Assembly (NCBI RefSeq): GCF_026157105.1
Contig: NZ_JANPVQ010000001.1
Coordinates: forward strand, 427,501-491,500
Direction: 5' to 3'
DNA from: Sphingomicrobium marinum
GTDB taxonomy: Bacteria > Pseudomonadota > Alphaproteobacteria > Sphingomonadales > Sphingomonadaceae
Length of the DNA: 64,000 bases
Within the stretch, counting starts at the first letter, position 1, and each line of letters opens with the position of its first letter. Made by a program: the position numbers and the translations under genes. This document shows positions 46,701-57,237 of this stretch, piece after piece. A model generated the notes under the pieces. That model made no database searches, was not told where the DNA came from, and was given only the letters and a program-made list of their open reading frames with translations.

Positions 46701-48137
46701 TCAGCGCGGGACGACGTCGAATGCGACGGTCAGTCGCTCGCCGGCATCGAACGGCATGGTGCCGTGCCAGAAAATCGACGGGAACAGCGCGAGCTTAAGC
46801 GGCGCGGGTTCGATATAGGTGATCGGCTCCGACGCGTCCTTGACCCAGCTCGGCGGCGCACCAATTTGCAGCCAGCCTTTCCGATCCGCATTCCCCGCAA
46901 TCTCTTGCGGCAGGTCGACATAGAGCGCCGAGCTGATCCAGCCATGGCTGTGGATATGCGCGACGTGATGCCCTTGTGGTCGCAGGCGGATCGACCAGCT
47001 TCCCTCGAAGCGAAAGGAGTCGCGTGGGCGCGACAGGAAGGGGTGGCCCTGTTCGGGCGGCGATAGTGCCCCGATAAAGTCGCGCACGGCGCTGCGGATC
47101 GCAGCGCGCAATCCGATAATCGGCGCTTCGCGGCGCTTGAGCAGCGGACCCATGGTTTGCGTGCCGCCGCGCGGACTCTGACCCAGCGGCGGAGCCGAAC
47201 CCCTATGCAAGTTTGCGAGGTGCGCGGCCAATTCGGTGCGATCCGCTTCGGTCAGATCGATGGACTGTTCGGCAAACAGGCTGGTACCGCGGTGAAACCA
47301 CTCGGAGCGGGGGTCGTCGGTGGCGCGCAAGGCGGCGCCAAGCCAGGCCCAGCATTCGCCATGATTGTGGCGTGTTGCCCCGGGTGCAGCAAAGCGCGCT
47401 GCGAGATCGGGTCGGCCATAGCGCATCGCATGGCGTGCCCGCGTTGCATCGAAATCAGGGTTGTCGACTTTGGCCAGCGCGCCGAACAGGGCGTCGGCCT
47501 CCTGCGGCATGCCAAGCTCGCTATAGCCATCGGCGGCGACCATCGCGATGAGACCCGATTGGGGAAACCGCTTCATGGCCACGCCGATGTCCGCGGGAAG
47601 CCGGTCATGCGCTTCCATTGCCTTGACCGTGCCGAGCCAGGCCGCGTGCAATGCTTCGTTCTGTTGCTGCTTCCCGACCGCTGCATCGAAGCTGGCGAGC
47701 GGGGCGTCGTCTCCTTGGGTCCAGCGAAGCTGCGCCAGGGCCTGATGGCCGGCGAGCCAGCCAGGCGCCTGTTCGATGCATTCTGCCATCATGGCGATCG
47801 CCGCCTCCGCGTCGCCTTCGAGTTCCAGCGCACCCGCCAGTTGCAAGCGTCGCGGATCATCGGCGGGCGCGTCTTCGAGCAGCGTAGCCATTTCAGGTGC
47901 AACGGCACGCCCTGTCTCGGACCAAAGTTGAAGCGCCGCAAACCGGCGCTGCGCATCGGGCCCGCTGGCCTCGAGGAGCTTGGCCCCAAGATCGCTCCTG
48001 TCGATACTGCGTGCTGCATCGACCCATGGTTGTAGACGTGCCGGCGGGGCGTCGATTGCCTGTACTAACAGGTCGGCGACAGCGGCCTCGTCATCGCGGC
48101 GTAGTGCGTCGTTCAGTCTGTCTTCAGCCGATGCCAT
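46701..48137 (-). CDS. TPR protein with C-terminal putative 2OG-Fe(II) oxygenase domain
   Basis: A 478-aa protein. About 290 residues of helical TPR-like repeats lead to a 2OG-Fe(II) dioxygenase-type domain: FEGSWSIRLRPQGHHVAHIH, HGWISSALYVDLP, then LALFPSIFWHGTMPF and LTVAFDVVP. The clustered His residues, WHGT His and final Arg are candidate iron and co-substrate ligands. No signal peptide. Substrate is unknown; this family often accompanies TonB receptors of Sphingomonadales and Caulobacterales. Confidence 0.85.
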   Translation of the reverse strand: MASAEDRLNDALRRDDEAAVADLLVQAIDAPPARLQPWVDAARSIDRSDLGAKLLEASGPDAQRRFAALQLWSETGRAVAPEMATLLEDAPADDPRRLQLAGALELEGDAEAAIAMMAECIEQAPGWLAGHQALAQLRWTQGDDAPLASFDAAVGKQQQNEALHAAWLGTVKAMEAHDRLPADIGVAMKRFPQSGLIAMVAADGYSELGMPQEADALFGALAKVDNPDFDATRARHAMRYGRPDLAARFAAPGATRHNHGECWAWLGAALRATDDPRSEWFHRGTSLFAEQSIDLTEADRTELAAHLANLHRGSAPPLGQSPRGGTQTMGPLLKRREAPIIGLRAAIRSAVRDFIGALSPPEQGHPFLSRPRDSFRFEGSWSIRLRPQGHHVAHIHSHGWISSALYVDLPQEIAGNADRKGWLQIGAPPSWVKDASEPITYIEPAPLKLALFPSIFWHGTMPFDAGERLTVAFDVVPR

Positions 48138-48330
48138 ATTGAATGCAACAGTGTCGTCCGTGTGGCGGCAAGTAAAGCGCGGTGGTGCTATTCTGCCAAC
48201 GGCATTGCGATACGCTGGACGCCATGGCGGGAATACAGTATTTTACCGCGGCTATTTCGGTCGGTCCCGCGCTGTGACAAGAGGCCGACCGGCGGCGCGT
48301 AAATCGGCGTCGCCAAGAGGGAGACGAGTG

Positions 48331-48615
48331 ATGAAGCATATCAAACTGATCGCCTGCATCGTGGCAGCGCCGCTGATGATCGCGGCCGCAGGGCCAGAGG
48401 AAGAAGCAGCTGCAGCTGCAGCTGCCGAAAAGCAGCAGGCCGAAGCGGGCGCCGATGACCGTAACGTCATGGTCTGCAAGAAGTTCGATCCGCCCACGGG
48501 GACGCGCGCGGCGCGCAAGCGCCAGATTTGCAAGTCCAAGGCCGAATGGGAAATGATGGAGAAGGAAGCTTACGACACGGTCGATCGCGTCCAGCGTAAG
48601 CCTTACCAGCGGTAG
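48331..48615 (+). CDS. Exported small Cys-containing protein, first of two tandem paralogues
   Basis: A 94-aa exported protein (signal peptide MKHIKLIACIVAAPLMIAAA), then GPEEEAAAAAAAEKQQAEAG and a conserved C-terminal half with MVCKKFDPPTGTR, RQICKSKAEWEMMEKE and DRVQRKP. Two Cys (VCKK and QICK) may form a disulfide or bind metal. Its neighbour at 48622-48933 is a clear paralogue. Function unknown. A GTG directly before the ATG is a minor alternative start. Confidence 0.8.
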   Translation: MKHIKLIACIVAAPLMIAAAGPEEEAAAAAAAEKQQAEAGADDRNVMVCKKFDPPTGTRAARKRQICKSKAEWEMMEKEAYDTVDRVQRKPYQR

Positions 48616-48621
48616 CCCGCC

Positions 48622-48933
48622 ATGTTGCAGCAACTCGCGCTCTACGTCGTCATCCCCTTGACCGCCCTCGCGACGATCGCCGCATCAGGACCTGAAGAAG
48701 AAGCTGCGGCAGCCGCTGCTGCCGAGCGCATGCAGGCAGAAGCCGGGCAGAGCGATCGCAACGCGATGGTCTGCAAGAAGTTTCCGCCGCCGACTGGCAC
48801 CCGTTTGCGCGCGCGGCAAATCTGTAAGACGCAGGCGGAATGGGACCTGATGGAAAAGGATACGCAAGACACGCTCGACCGTGTCCAACGCAAGCCCTGC
48901 GCGGGCAATGCGGCAAGCGGGGCCTGCAATTAA
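48622..48933 (+). CDS. Exported small Cys-containing protein, second tandem paralogue
   Basis: A 103-aa protein with the same plan: hydrophobic leader, ASGPEEEAAAAAAAERMQAE, MVCKKFPPPTGTRLRARQIC, KTQAEWDLMEKDTQDTLDRV and QRKP, plus an extra C-terminal tail with two more Cys. The gap from the first copy is only six bases, so this is a local duplication that has diverged in leader and tail. Function unknown. Confidence 0.8.
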   Translation: MLQQLALYVVIPLTALATIAASGPEEEAAAAAAAERMQAEAGQSDRNAMVCKKFPPPTGTRLRARQICKTQAEWDLMEKDTQDTLDRVQRKPCAGNAASGACN

Positions 48934-48940
48934 GTCAGCG

Positions 48941-49774
48941 CTAGGCGCGGCGCCCGAATATCGACCAGGCGATCGGCGCATCGCGTGAGTCGCGAAACAC
49001 TGATATTCCCTCGGCCTTGAAGGCCGTGCCTAACCGGTCGAGCCATTCTTCAGGCTTGTCCACGGCAGCCTTATGCAGCGCGCCCAGGATCGCGCGTTCG
49101 CCTTTCGCCAAGCGCTCGAATTCATCCCATGCTTCGGCGCGGTCGCCCGTCGCATTCACCATTGATTGGCCAAGCCCGCGCGCGACCTCGTCGACTACGT
49201 CCTTGCGCTCGGCATGGAGGCGAATGTCGAACATGGCCTTGGCGAGCGCCTGCTTCTCGCCAGCGACATAGGCTTCGCGCACATTGTCCGCAGTGACCGC
49301 GTCCAGCACTTTGGCGCGCGCGGCATTGTTGGCAACCACCGCGCTTTCGCCGTGGTGGACGATGAACGCGAACGGCGCGCCGGGGCGAAGAACGCGGGCG
49401 AGTTCGGGACCGACCTTGGCGGGATCGCCATATTCGATGCCGAACTGGCTGACGGCGCCGTCGAGGCTGGCGTGTTCGAAGGGCATCTTTGCCATATCGA
49501 CGCCCGACTTGAGCTCGACACGTTCTTGCTCGGTGCTGGGAACGTCGGCAAAGTCGACGCCCGTCACGCTGATCTGGTCGTTCGCTTCGGCCATACGCCG
49601 CGCCACGATCCCGCCGCCGCAGGCGAGGTCGACGACGTGCGATGGCGCGTCGAAATTACCCGCGAAAGTCGTCCAGTATTGCTGCAGCCGCGTATTGGCG
49701 TCGACCGCGCCAGGCAGGCAGGCGCCGTCGCCAAGACCGTGCTGCCAGAAGATGTTCCATGCGTCCTTGCTCAT
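48941..49774 (-). CDS. Class I SAM-dependent methyltransferase
   Basis: A 277-aa enzyme with the SAM-binding motif I HVVDLACGGGIVARRMAEAN, acidic motif SVTGVDFADVPS and motif post-I VSQFGIEYGDP. The C-terminal half is helical. Substrate unknown. The ATG at 49774 has GGAGG five bases upstream, favouring it over the ATG at 49786. It is downstream of cysDNC in the same direction. Confidence 0.87.
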   Translation of the reverse strand: MSKDAWNIFWQHGLGDGACLPGAVDANTRLQQYWTTFAGNFDAPSHVVDLACGGGIVARRMAEANDQISVTGVDFADVPSTEQERVELKSGVDMAKMPFEHASLDGAVSQFGIEYGDPAKVGPELARVLRPGAPFAFIVHHGESAVVANNAARAKVLDAVTADNVREAYVAGEKQALAKAMFDIRLHAERKDVVDEVARGLGQSMVNATGDRAEAWDEFERLAKGERAILGALHKAAVDKPEEWLDRLGTAFKAEGISVFRDSRDAPIAWSIFGRRA

Positions 49775-49816
49775 GCGCGCCTCCATGGCGCATGGCGGGC
49801 GCGGCGTGAAGAGGGT

Positions 49817-51526
49817 TTAGAGCAGTCCGTCCGCCTTTAACCGGGCCACCACCATGGCGGCGCACGCCTCGGCACTATGTTCGGCTGCGGGCAGGACGAG
49901 GTCGGGCTCCTCGGGTGGCTCATAGGGGCTCGAGATGCCGGTGAAGTCGGCGATTTCCCCGGCGCGGGCCTTGGCATAAAGACCCTTGGCATCGCGCGCT
50001 TCGGCAACATCGAGCGGGGTGTCGACATGAACTTCGTAGAAAAGATGGTCCCCGGCGGCCCGGCGCGCACGGATACGGTCGTCGCGGAACGGGCTGATGA
50101 AAGCGGTCAGCACGATCAGTCCCGCGTCCGCCATCAGCTTGGCGACTTCGCCGATGCGGCGGATATTCTCGATGCGATCGGCCTCGGAGAAGGACAGGTC
50201 CTTGTTGAGCCCGAGCCGCAAGTTGTCGCCATCGAGGAGGAAGCTGTGCTTGCCGAGCCGCGCCAGCTCTTCCTCGACCAGGTTGGCGATGGTCGATTTG
50301 CCCGCACCCGACAGGCCGGTGAGCCAAATGATGGCCGGCTTCTGTCCCATCAGGTCAGCGCGCCGGGACCGGTCCACGATAAGCGGTTGGCGCTCGACGT
50401 TGCGTGTCAGCGGTCGCTCGATGCGGCCTGCCGCCACGGTGCCGCCGCTATTTTCGTCGATCAGGATGAAGCGGGCGAGCGCCTCGTCGCCCGTCGCGTA
50501 CGCGAGTGGGCCGGCAAGCTGGATTTCCGCCAGACCGATATCGTTGGTGTCGAGCGTTTCAGCGGGCACTTGCGTGCCGTCGGATAGCGCCACCACGTAT
50601 CGCGGCGCGCGGACGCGTGCGCCGATCGTGGCGCTGCCCAGCTTGAGGGCATAGCGGCGGCCGGGAACCAGCGGATCGTCGCCCAGCCACGCGATCAGCG
50701 CCTCAACCTGGTCAGCGGTTTCGAGCGGTGCGTCCGGAGGGCCAAGAACGTCGCCCCGCCCACAGTCGATGTCCCGGTCAAGGCAGACCCTGCCGGTGCC
50801 GACTTGCGCAATCACGGCCTCCTTTGCCGCAGGCTGGATGAGCACGGTCTGCCCCTTCTCGAAGGCGAAGGGGCCGAGTAACCAGCGCTTGCCTTCGGCA
50901 TCCTTTTGGACGAGCTGTACGGGAGCGTGGGGCTGCGACGATTGTTCGATTTCCGCGCATTTGAGCCACTCTGTAAGGGTTGGGCCATCGAACCAGGTAA
51001 GGCTGGCGGGTTCGATGACGTTTGCCCCCGAAAGCCCCGAGACGGGTAGAGCGGTCCAGCGCAAAATATCCGCAGTCGCTGCGAAGGCAGCAAAGTCGGC
51101 CACGACTTTCTCGAAGACGTCGCGCGCAAAGTCGACCGCGTCCATCTTGGTCACGACGAGTGCGAAGGTTCGTACGCCCGCCAGACGCGTCAACCGCGCA
51201 TGGCGCCGAGTCTGGTCGCTCACGCCCTGGGTCGCATCGACGATCAGCAATGCGACGTCGGCGTTGGCGGCGCCCGACACCATGTTGCGAACATATTGCT
51301 CATGCCCGGGTGCATCGAGGAATCGGATGCGGCGACCATCGAGATCGAGCTGGCGGTGCGCGATGTCGATGGTTATGCCCTGCTCGCGCTCGGCTTCAAG
51401 GCCATCGAAGGCGTTGGCGAAATCATCGCCATCCGCGCCCACGCCATGCAGCGCGAACAGGTGCCCGAGCAAGGTGGACTTGCCATCGTCGACGCTGCCG
51501 CAGGTCAGGACCGACAGGACATCCAT
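49817..51526 (-). CDS. cysNC: Bifunctional sulfate adenylyltransferase subunit 1 / APS kinase
   Basis: A 569-aa fusion. The N-terminal GTPase part (CysN) has [14 protein letters not shown] (G1), [12 protein letters not shown] (G3) and TKMDAVDF (G4); the C-terminal APS kinase (CysC) starts near residue 390 with [35 protein letters not shown] and [10 protein letters not shown]. With CysD it turns sulfate into PAPS. Its ATG follows the cysD stop with no gap. Confidence 0.96.
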   Translation of the reverse strand: MDVLSVLTCGSVDDGKSTLLGHLFALHGVGADGDDFANAFDGLEAEREQGITIDIAHRQLDLDGRRIRFLDAPGHEQYVRNMVSGAANADVALLIVDATQGVSDQTRRHARLTRLAGVRTFALVVTKMDAVDFARDVFEKVVADFAAFAATADILRWTALPVSGLSGANVIEPASLTWFDGPTLTEWLKCAEIEQSSQPHAPVQLVQKDAEGKRWLLGPFAFEKGQTVLIQPAAKEAVIAQVGTGRVCLDRDIDCGRGDVLGPPDAPLETADQVEALIAWLGDDPLVPGRRYALKLGSATIGARVRAPRYVVALSDGTQVPAETLDTNDIGLAEIQLAGPLAYATGDEALARFILIDENSGGTVAAGRIERPLTRNVERQPLIVDRSRRADLMGQKPAIIWLTGLSGAGKSTIANLVEEELARLGKHSFLLDGDNLRLGLNKDLSFSEADRIENIRRIGEVAKLMADAGLIVLTAFISPFRDDRIRARRAAGDHLFYEVHVDTPLDVAEARDAKGLYAKARAGEIADFTGISSPYEPPEEPDLVLPAAEHSAEACAAMVVARLKADGLL

Positions 51527-52411
51527 CTAAAAATAGCCCTCGCGTTTCTTGGCTTCCAGCGCATGGTCACCGCCCTCGCGGTCGATCAGCCGGCCCGCGC
51601 GTTCGTCGCGGTCGGTGGCGTGCAGTTCGGCGAGGATCTTCTCCAGCGTGTCGGCGTCGCTCTCGATGGCACCGGTGAGCGGATAGCAGCCGAGTGTGCG
51701 GAAACGGACCTTGCGCGTCTGCGCCTTGCCACCGTCCGGCAACCTGTCGTCATCGACCATGATAAGCTGGCCGCCGCGCTCGATCACGGCGCGATTGGCG
51801 GCGAAATAGAGCGGCGATATCTCAATATTTTCGCGCTTGATGTAGGACCAGATATCCTTTTCTGTCCAATGGCTTAGCGGGAAAACGCGGAAGGTCTCGC
51901 CGTGCGGCGCGCAAAAATTGAACAGGTTCCAAGGTTCGGGGCGCTGGCGCCGCGGGTTCCAATTGCCAGCGGCATCGCGGACCGAAACGATGCGTTCCTT
52001 GGCGCGCGATTTCTCCTCGTCGCGGCGAGCGCCCCCGAAGGCGACGTCGAAGCCATGCTTGGCGAGGGCCTGGCGCAGCCCCTCGGTTTTCCACAACTCG
52101 GTATGCCGCGCGCCATGGTCGAACGGATTGATGCCTTCGCGCTCGGCGTCTGCATTCTTGTGCACGATGAGGTCGACATCGGGTTCGGCTGCCAGATTAT
52201 CGCGGGCTTCGTACATCGCCTTGAATTTCCACGTCGTGTCGACGTGAAGCAGCGGGAAGGGCAGCGTCAGAAATGCCTTGCGGGCAAGGTGCAGCATGAC
52301 CGCCGAATCCTTGCCCAGCGAATAGAGCATTACCGGGCGGGCGGCCTCGGCCACCGCCTCGCGCAGGATAAAGATGCTTTCGGCCTCGAGCCGATCGAGA
52401 AGGTCGCCCAT
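51527..52411 (-). CDS. cysD: Sulfate adenylyltransferase subunit 2
   Basis: A 294-aa ATP sulfurylase catalytic subunit of the PP-loop family: [55 protein letters not shown] and [20 protein letters not shown]. It pairs with cysNC to make APS and PAPS. No CysH, CysI or CysJ is in the window. It is divergent from a TPR-sulfotransferase gene (69-base gap). Confidence 0.97.
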   Translation of the reverse strand: MGDLLDRLEAESIFILREAVAEAARPVMLYSLGKDSAVMLHLARKAFLTLPFPLLHVDTTWKFKAMYEARDNLAAEPDVDLIVHKNADAEREGINPFDHGARHTELWKTEGLRQALAKHGFDVAFGGARRDEEKSRAKERIVSVRDAAGNWNPRRQRPEPWNLFNFCAPHGETFRVFPLSHWTEKDIWSYIKRENIEISPLYFAANRAVIERGGQLIMVDDDRLPDGGKAQTRKVRFRTLGCYPLTGAIESDADTLEKILAELHATDRDERAGRLIDREGGDHALEAKKREGYF

Positions 52412-52480
52412 CGCTTGTCGGGCCTAGCAGGGAAATGCGGCGCTTTCCATTTGCCGCGTGCGCCGCCATTGTCCGGCGCG

Positions 52481-53878
52481 ATGAGCGACACGCCGGATAC
52501 CCGTATTGCGACCTTGCGCACTTTGCTCGCCGCGGATCCCGACCGGCCCGATGACTGGTATGATCTCGGGCTGCTGTTGAAGCGGGCGCGGCGCTACGAG
52601 GAGGCGCTGGAGGCCTATGCCGAAGCGTTGAAGCGCAATGTGGAGCGTCCCGAGGAAGTCTGGCTCAACCGCGCCGTGATTCACGCCGAAGCGCTGGGCG
52701 ATCCCGAACAGGCGGCGGCCGAATTGGAAAAGGCGATCGCGCTCAACCCGAACTATGCCTCGGCGTGGCTCAACCTTGGCAACCTGAACGAGGATCGCGG
52801 TGCGCGCGAGGAAGCCCGGCGCGCCTATGCCAAAGCGCGCGCGGCCGATCCGCAGGACGCCATGGCGCTGATGCGACTGGCCGAGGTCACGACGTTCAAG
52901 AGCGTCGACGATCCGATGATCGCGGGCATGCGCCAGATGGCGGCGCATCCCTCGGTTCCCGCGATCGGACGCGCCGATCTCAATTTCACCTTGGGCAAGG
53001 TCTTGGACGCGCTGGAAGAGTATGACGCCGCGTGGGAGGCCTATGCCGCGGGCAATGCGGCGACAATCGAAATGGCCAAGGGTCCCTATGACGAGAGAGC
53101 CGTGGAAAAAGAGATTGACGGGCTGATCGAGACCTTCGGCGACCGGGGCGATCCGGCACCGCCAAGCGAAACGGCGCCAATCTTCATCCTTGGCATGTTT
53201 CGATCGGGTTCGACCTTGGCAGAGCGCATCCTGGCGGCGCATTCGGCGGTGACGGCGGGCGGCGAGCTCGAGCATTTGCCGGCGCTGATCGGCGATCATC
53301 TCCAGCCTTATCCGAAGGCCGCTGCCGGTCTGGATGCGTTGCGACATGCTGAGCTACGCGAGGCCTACTTGGCGGGCGTTCGTCGGCAGAAGTTCCCGCT
53401 CGCCGGGCTGACCGACAAGCGACCGGACAATTTCCTGCATATCGGGCTGATCAAGCGACTCTTTCCGAGCGCGAAGATCGTCCACACGGTCCGCGATCCA
53501 ATGGACAACGGGCTCAGCATCTATTTCGCGCATCTCCACCCCTCGATGCGCTACGCGCAGCGGCTGGAGAGCATCGCGCACTGGTATCGTCATTATGAGC
53601 GGCTGATGGACCATTGGCGCGGGCTCTATGGCGATGACATTCTCGACTTCAGCTACGACGCGCTGGTCGCCGATCCCAAGCCGCAGATCCGGCGCCTGCT
53701 GGACTTCCTCGATCTGCCCTTCGAGGACGCCTGCCTCAGACCGCATGCGGTGACGGGCGTGGTGCGCACCGCTTCGAGCTGGCAGGTGCGCGAGCCGCTT
53801 TACCGGCGCTCGTCGGGGCGCTGGCACAATTACGAACAGCAGCTCGCGCCGCTGCGCGAGGCGTTAGGCCGGGGTTAG
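52481..53878 (+). CDS. TPR-repeat sulfotransferase
   Basis: A 465-aa protein with N-terminal TPR repeats ([60 protein letters not shown]) and a C-terminal PAPS-dependent sulfotransferase domain with the 5'-phosphosulfate loop [33 protein letters not shown] (3'-phosphate loop) and a closing [20 protein letters not shown]. It would move sulfate from PAPS to a protein or glycan. Adjacent cysDNC supplies PAPS. Its end overlaps clpB by 15 bases. Confidence 0.9.
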   Translation: MSDTPDTRIATLRTLLAADPDRPDDWYDLGLLLKRARRYEEALEAYAEALKRNVERPEEVWLNRAVIHAEALGDPEQAAAELEKAIALNPNYASAWLNLGNLNEDRGAREEARRAYAKARAADPQDAMALMRLAEVTTFKSVDDPMIAGMRQMAAHPSVPAIGRADLNFTLGKVLDALEEYDAAWEAYAAGNAATIEMAKGPYDERAVEKEIDGLIETFGDRGDPAPPSETAPIFILGMFRSGSTLAERILAAHSAVTAGGELEHLPALIGDHLQPYPKAAAGLDALRHAELREAYLAGVRRQKFPLAGLTDKRPDNFLHIGLIKRLFPSAKIVHTVRDPMDNGLSIYFAHLHPSMRYAQRLESIAHWYRHYERLMDHWRGLYGDDILDFSYDALVADPKPQIRRLLDFLDLPFEDACLRPHAVTGVVRTASSWQVREPLYRRSSGRWHNYEQQLAPLREALGRG

Positions 53879-56440
53879 CACCAGCTGGCCGTCGCCCTCG
53901 TCCACCTTCACCGTCATCCCGTCGCGAATATTGCCCGCAAGGATCTCGTCGGCGAGCGGATCCTGCAGGTATTTCTGGACCGCGCGCTTCAAGGGACGCG
54001 CGCCGTAGACCGGATCATAGCCGACACGGCCGAGCCATTCGCGCGCGCCGTCGGTAAGCTCGACGGTGATTTTCTTGTCGTCGAGCAGACGCTGCAGGCG
54101 GCGGACCTGGATATCGACGATGGGCGCCATGTGCGCCTGGCTGAGGCGGTGGAACAGCACGATCTCGTCGAGCCGGTTGAGGAATTCGGGACGGAAATGC
54201 CCGCGCACCGTTTCCATCACCTGGTCTTCGACGAGCTTGGGATCGGCATCCTCGTCCTGGCTCGCCAGATATTGGCTGCCGAGGTTCGAAGTGAGGATGA
54301 TGATCGTGTTGGTGAAGTCGACCGTGCGGCCCTGACCGTCGGTCAGGCGGCCATCATCGAGCACCTGCAACAGGATATTGAAGACGTCGTTATGCGCTTT
54401 TTCGACCTCGTCGAACAGCACGACCTGGTAGGGGCGCCGGCGCACCGCTTCGGTGAGGACGCCGCCCTCGTCATAGCCGACATAGCCCGGAGGCGCGCCG
54501 ACGAGGCGGGCGACCGAGTGCTTTTCCATGAACTCGCTCATGTCGATGCGCACCATCGCGTCCGAATCGTCAAACAGGAATTCGGCGAGCGCCTTGGTCA
54601 GTTCGGTTTTACCGACGCCGGTGGGGCCGAGGAACAGGAAGGAGCCCAACGGGCGGCCCGGATCCTGCAGGCCGGCGCGGCTGCGGCGTACGGCCTTGGC
54701 GACCGCGTTGATCGCTTCTTCCTGCCCGATGACGCGCTTGCCGATCAGTTTTTCCATCTGGAGCAGCTTTTCGCGCTCGCCCTCCATCATCTTTTCGATG
54801 GGGATGCCGGTGGCGCGGGCGACGACCGCGGCAATGTCCTCTTCGGTGACTTCTTCGCGCAGCATCGCGCCTTCGGTTTCGGTCGTGGCGGCCTCGAGCT
54901 TTTTCTCGAGTTCGGGAATGCGGCCATATTGCAGCTCGCCCGCCTTCGCGAGATCGCCTTCGCGCTGCGCTTGCTCGAGCTCGATGCGTGCCTGGTCGAG
55001 CGATGCCTTGAGGTCGCCCTCGGCGTCGATCTTTTCCTTTTCGGCGCGCCAGCGCTGGGTCAGTTCGGCCGACTGCTGTTCGAGCTCGGCGAGGTTTTTC
55101 TCGAGCTTTTCGAGCCGATCCTTCGAGCCCTGGTCGGTTTCCTTCTTGAGCGCCTCGCGTTCGATCTTCAGCTGGATGATCTGGCGGTCGAGATTCTCGA
55201 TTTCCTCGGGCTTGGATTCGACTTCCATACGCAGCCGGCTCGCGGCTTCGTCCATGAGGTCGATGGCCTTGTCGGGCAGGAAGCGGTCGGTGACGTAGCG
55301 GTTGGACAGGGTGGCGGCGGCCACGATCGCGGGATCGGTGATCCGCACGCCGTGATGCAGTTCGTATTTCTCTTTGAGACCGCGCAGGATCGAGATGGTG
55401 TCGGCTACCGTGGGCTCCTCGATCATCACCGGCTGGAAACGGCGTTCGAGCGCGGCGTCCTTCTCGACATGCTTGCTATATTCATCGAGCGTCGTCGCGC
55501 CGATGACATGCAGTTCGCCGCGCGACAAAGCGGGTTTGAGCAAATTGCCCGCATCCATCGCGCCCTCGCTCTTGCCCGCGCCGACGATGTTGTGGAGCTC
55601 GTCGATGAACAGGACGATCTGGCCATCCGACTGCTTCACCTCGTCGATCACGCCTTTGAGGCGCTCCTCGAACTCGCCGCGATATTTTGCGCCCGCGATG
55701 AGCGCGCCCATGTCGAGGCTCATCAGCGTGCGATCTTTCAGACCGTCGGGCACGTCGCCATTGGCGATGCGCAGCGCAAGCCCCTCCGCGATGGCGGTCT
55801 TGCCGACCCCAGGCTCGCCGATCAGGACAGGATTGTTCTTGGTGCGACGTGCCAGCACCTGGATGGTGCGGCGGATTTCTTCGTCGCGTCCGATGACCGG
55901 ATCAAGCTTGCCCTCGCGCGCCCGTTCGGTGAGGTCGACCGCATATTTCTTCAATGCATCGTAACGATCTTCGGCGTTTTGCGTGTCGGCGGTGCGCCCG
56001 CCGCGAAGATCGTTGATCGCGCTGTTGAGCGCCTGCGCCTTCAGCCCGGCATCTTCGAGCGCCTTGCCGACATCGCCTTTCGACAGGAGTGCGCCGAGCA
56101 GCAGCCGTTCGACCGTGACATAGCTGTCGCCGGCTTTCTCGGCGACTTCCTGCGCCTTGTCGAGCAGGCGCATCGTGTCGCCATCAACACCGGGCGCGCG
56201 CGTCGCACCCGACCCGGTGACGGTCGGGATCTTGTCGACCAGTGCATCGATATTGCGCTTGGCCGCCTTGGCATCGCCCCCGGCGGCGTTGATGAGCCCG
56301 GCCGCCATGCCCTGCTCGTCATCGAGCAGCGCCTTCACAAGGTGCGGCGGAGTAATCTGTTGGTGGTTCTCGCGCGCCGCGATGGTCTGTGCTGCCTGTA
56401 GGAAGCCACGCGCGCGTTCGGTGAGTTTATCAAGGTCCAT
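53864..56440 (-). CDS. clpB: ATP-dependent chaperone ClpB
   Basis: An 858-aa Hsp100 disaggregase: N-terminal Clp repeat domain, NBD1 with Walker [16 protein letters not shown] and Walker [21 protein letters not shown], a coiled-coil middle domain at about 410-525 ([14 protein letters not shown]-type), NBD2 with [20 protein letters not shown], and the C-terminal tail. It works with DnaK to rescue aggregated proteins. The leader holds a striking dyad (56447-56479) over its ribosome site. Confidence 0.97.
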   Translation of the reverse strand: MDLDKLTERARGFLQAAQTIAARENHQQITPPHLVKALLDDEQGMAAGLINAAGGDAKAAKRNIDALVDKIPTVTGSGATRAPGVDGDTMRLLDKAQEVAEKAGDSYVTVERLLLGALLSKGDVGKALEDAGLKAQALNSAINDLRGGRTADTQNAEDRYDALKKYAVDLTERAREGKLDPVIGRDEEIRRTIQVLARRTKNNPVLIGEPGVGKTAIAEGLALRIANGDVPDGLKDRTLMSLDMGALIAGAKYRGEFEERLKGVIDEVKQSDGQIVLFIDELHNIVGAGKSEGAMDAGNLLKPALSRGELHVIGATTLDEYSKHVEKDAALERRFQPVMIEEPTVADTISILRGLKEKYELHHGVRITDPAIVAAATLSNRYVTDRFLPDKAIDLMDEAASRLRMEVESKPEEIENLDRQIIQLKIEREALKKETDQGSKDRLEKLEKNLAELEQQSAELTQRWRAEKEKIDAEGDLKASLDQARIELEQAQREGDLAKAGELQYGRIPELEKKLEAATTETEGAMLREEVTEEDIAAVVARATGIPIEKMMEGEREKLLQMEKLIGKRVIGQEEAINAVAKAVRRSRAGLQDPGRPLGSFLFLGPTGVGKTELTKALAEFLFDDSDAMVRIDMSEFMEKHSVARLVGAPPGYVGYDEGGVLTEAVRRRPYQVVLFDEVEKAHNDVFNILLQVLDDGRLTDGQGRTVDFTNTIIILTSNLGSQYLASQDEDADPKLVEDQVMETVRGHFRPEFLNRLDEIVLFHRLSQAHMAPIVDIQVRRLQRLLDDKKITVELTDGAREWLGRVGYDPVYGARPLKRAVQKYLQDPLADEILAGNIRDGMTVKVDEGDGQLVLTPA

Positions 56441-56446
56441 GACAAG

Positions 56447-56479
56447 CCCCTAAATCAGTGTTCAACACTGATGTAGGGG
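56447..56479 (-). promoter_or_regulatory. Perfect dyad over the clpB ribosome site: RNA thermometer or operator
   Basis: On the minus strand CCCCTA, C, ATCAGTGTT, G, AACACTGAT, T, TAGGGG. The inner 19 bases are a perfect palindrome and the outer arms extend it. The AGGGG near the 3' end is the only good ribosome site for clpB (six bases before the ATG), so in RNA it would be paired with CCCCU. The same DNA carries CCCCTACAT behind a CTTGCC with 13 bases between, similar to sigma-32 -10 and -35 elements, which would place the transcription start inside the dyad. So an operator or heat promoter is the rival reading. Confidence 0.55.
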
Positions 56480-56506
56480 CCTCATACACTAAGGCAAGGG
56501 TCGCGC

Positions 56507-57187
56507 TTAATCGGCGGGGTCGTTGGGCTGGCTGCCCCGCGCCGCCTCGCGCCGGTCCCACGCGATGCGGCACTGGTCGCCGCCTTCGGCTTCGGAAATG
56601 CCCCACGTGCGATATTCCCACGTGTCGATATGGAAACGCAGCCCGACATAGACACCGAGACCTACATCATGCTGACGTCCCGAACGCGCATGCATGGTGC
56701 ACAGGCGGCTCATCATATCTGAGCGCTCGAATGGGTAGCGCGGCACCAGGTCGAGCGCGATGTTGCCCCGGTGGACCGAGCGCGCCGATCCGCCGGCACA
56801 GCTGTTGAGGTAGGGGTTGCGATAGACCGACACCGCTTCGACCTCGCCGACTACGGGTTTCACGTGGTCGCGCACATAGCGCAGCGTCTCGACCATGGCC
56901 GGCCAATAGACTTGCGGCGGCATTTCAAAGGCGGGCTGGCCGCAGTCGCGCCATTGGCTGGCGGTGCGCAGCAGCTGCCAGATGGGGACGACATCGCCCA
57001 CGCCTTCTGCCGACAGGAAGGCGTGATATTGCGCGACCCAAGCGGGATGCGCCGGATTGGCCGCGAGCCACGCATCGTAACCGGCGCGATCCTGGCCTGC
57101 CTCGATATAGTCGGCGGCAGGATCGGGGAGGCCGGCGTAGGCGGGCTGGGCGGCAAGCAGGCTGAGCGCAGCGGCGAGAAGCATCAT
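56507..57187 (-). CDS. Exported M15-family-like peptidase
   Basis: A 226-aa protein with signal peptide (AAALSLLAAQPAYA) and a domain like D-Ala-D-Ala carboxypeptidases of the M15 family: VYRNPYLNSCAGGSARSVHR, NIALDLVPR and a late FHIDTWEYRTWG. The His in SVHR, Asp in ALDL and His in FHID are the expected zinc ligands. It likely trims peptidoglycan peptides. Odd feature: a Cys pair near the metal site. It lies between clpB and a divergent PHA-system gene. Confidence 0.75.
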   Translation of the reverse strand: MMLLAAALSLLAAQPAYAGLPDPAADYIEAGQDRAGYDAWLAANPAHPAWVAQYHAFLSAEGVGDVVPIWQLLRTASQWRDCGQPAFEMPPQVYWPAMVETLRYVRDHVKPVVGEVEAVSVYRNPYLNSCAGGSARSVHRGNIALDLVPRYPFERSDMMSRLCTMHARSGRQHDVGLGVYVGLRFHIDTWEYRTWGISEAEGGDQCRIAWDRREAARGSQPNDPAD

Positions 57188-57237
57188 ATTCTTTCGACGA
57201 ACGGGTGTTGCAATGAGCCTATGCTAATCCCACCCTG

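Noticed and set aside
54131-56401. A 756-codon open frame antisense to clpB
   Set aside because: Typical antisense shadow of a GC-rich gene; the sense product is a complete ClpB.
56447-56479. CIRCE element (HrcA site) at clpB
   Set aside because: The arms do not match TTAGCACTC/GAGTGCTAA and the spacer is one base rather than nine.
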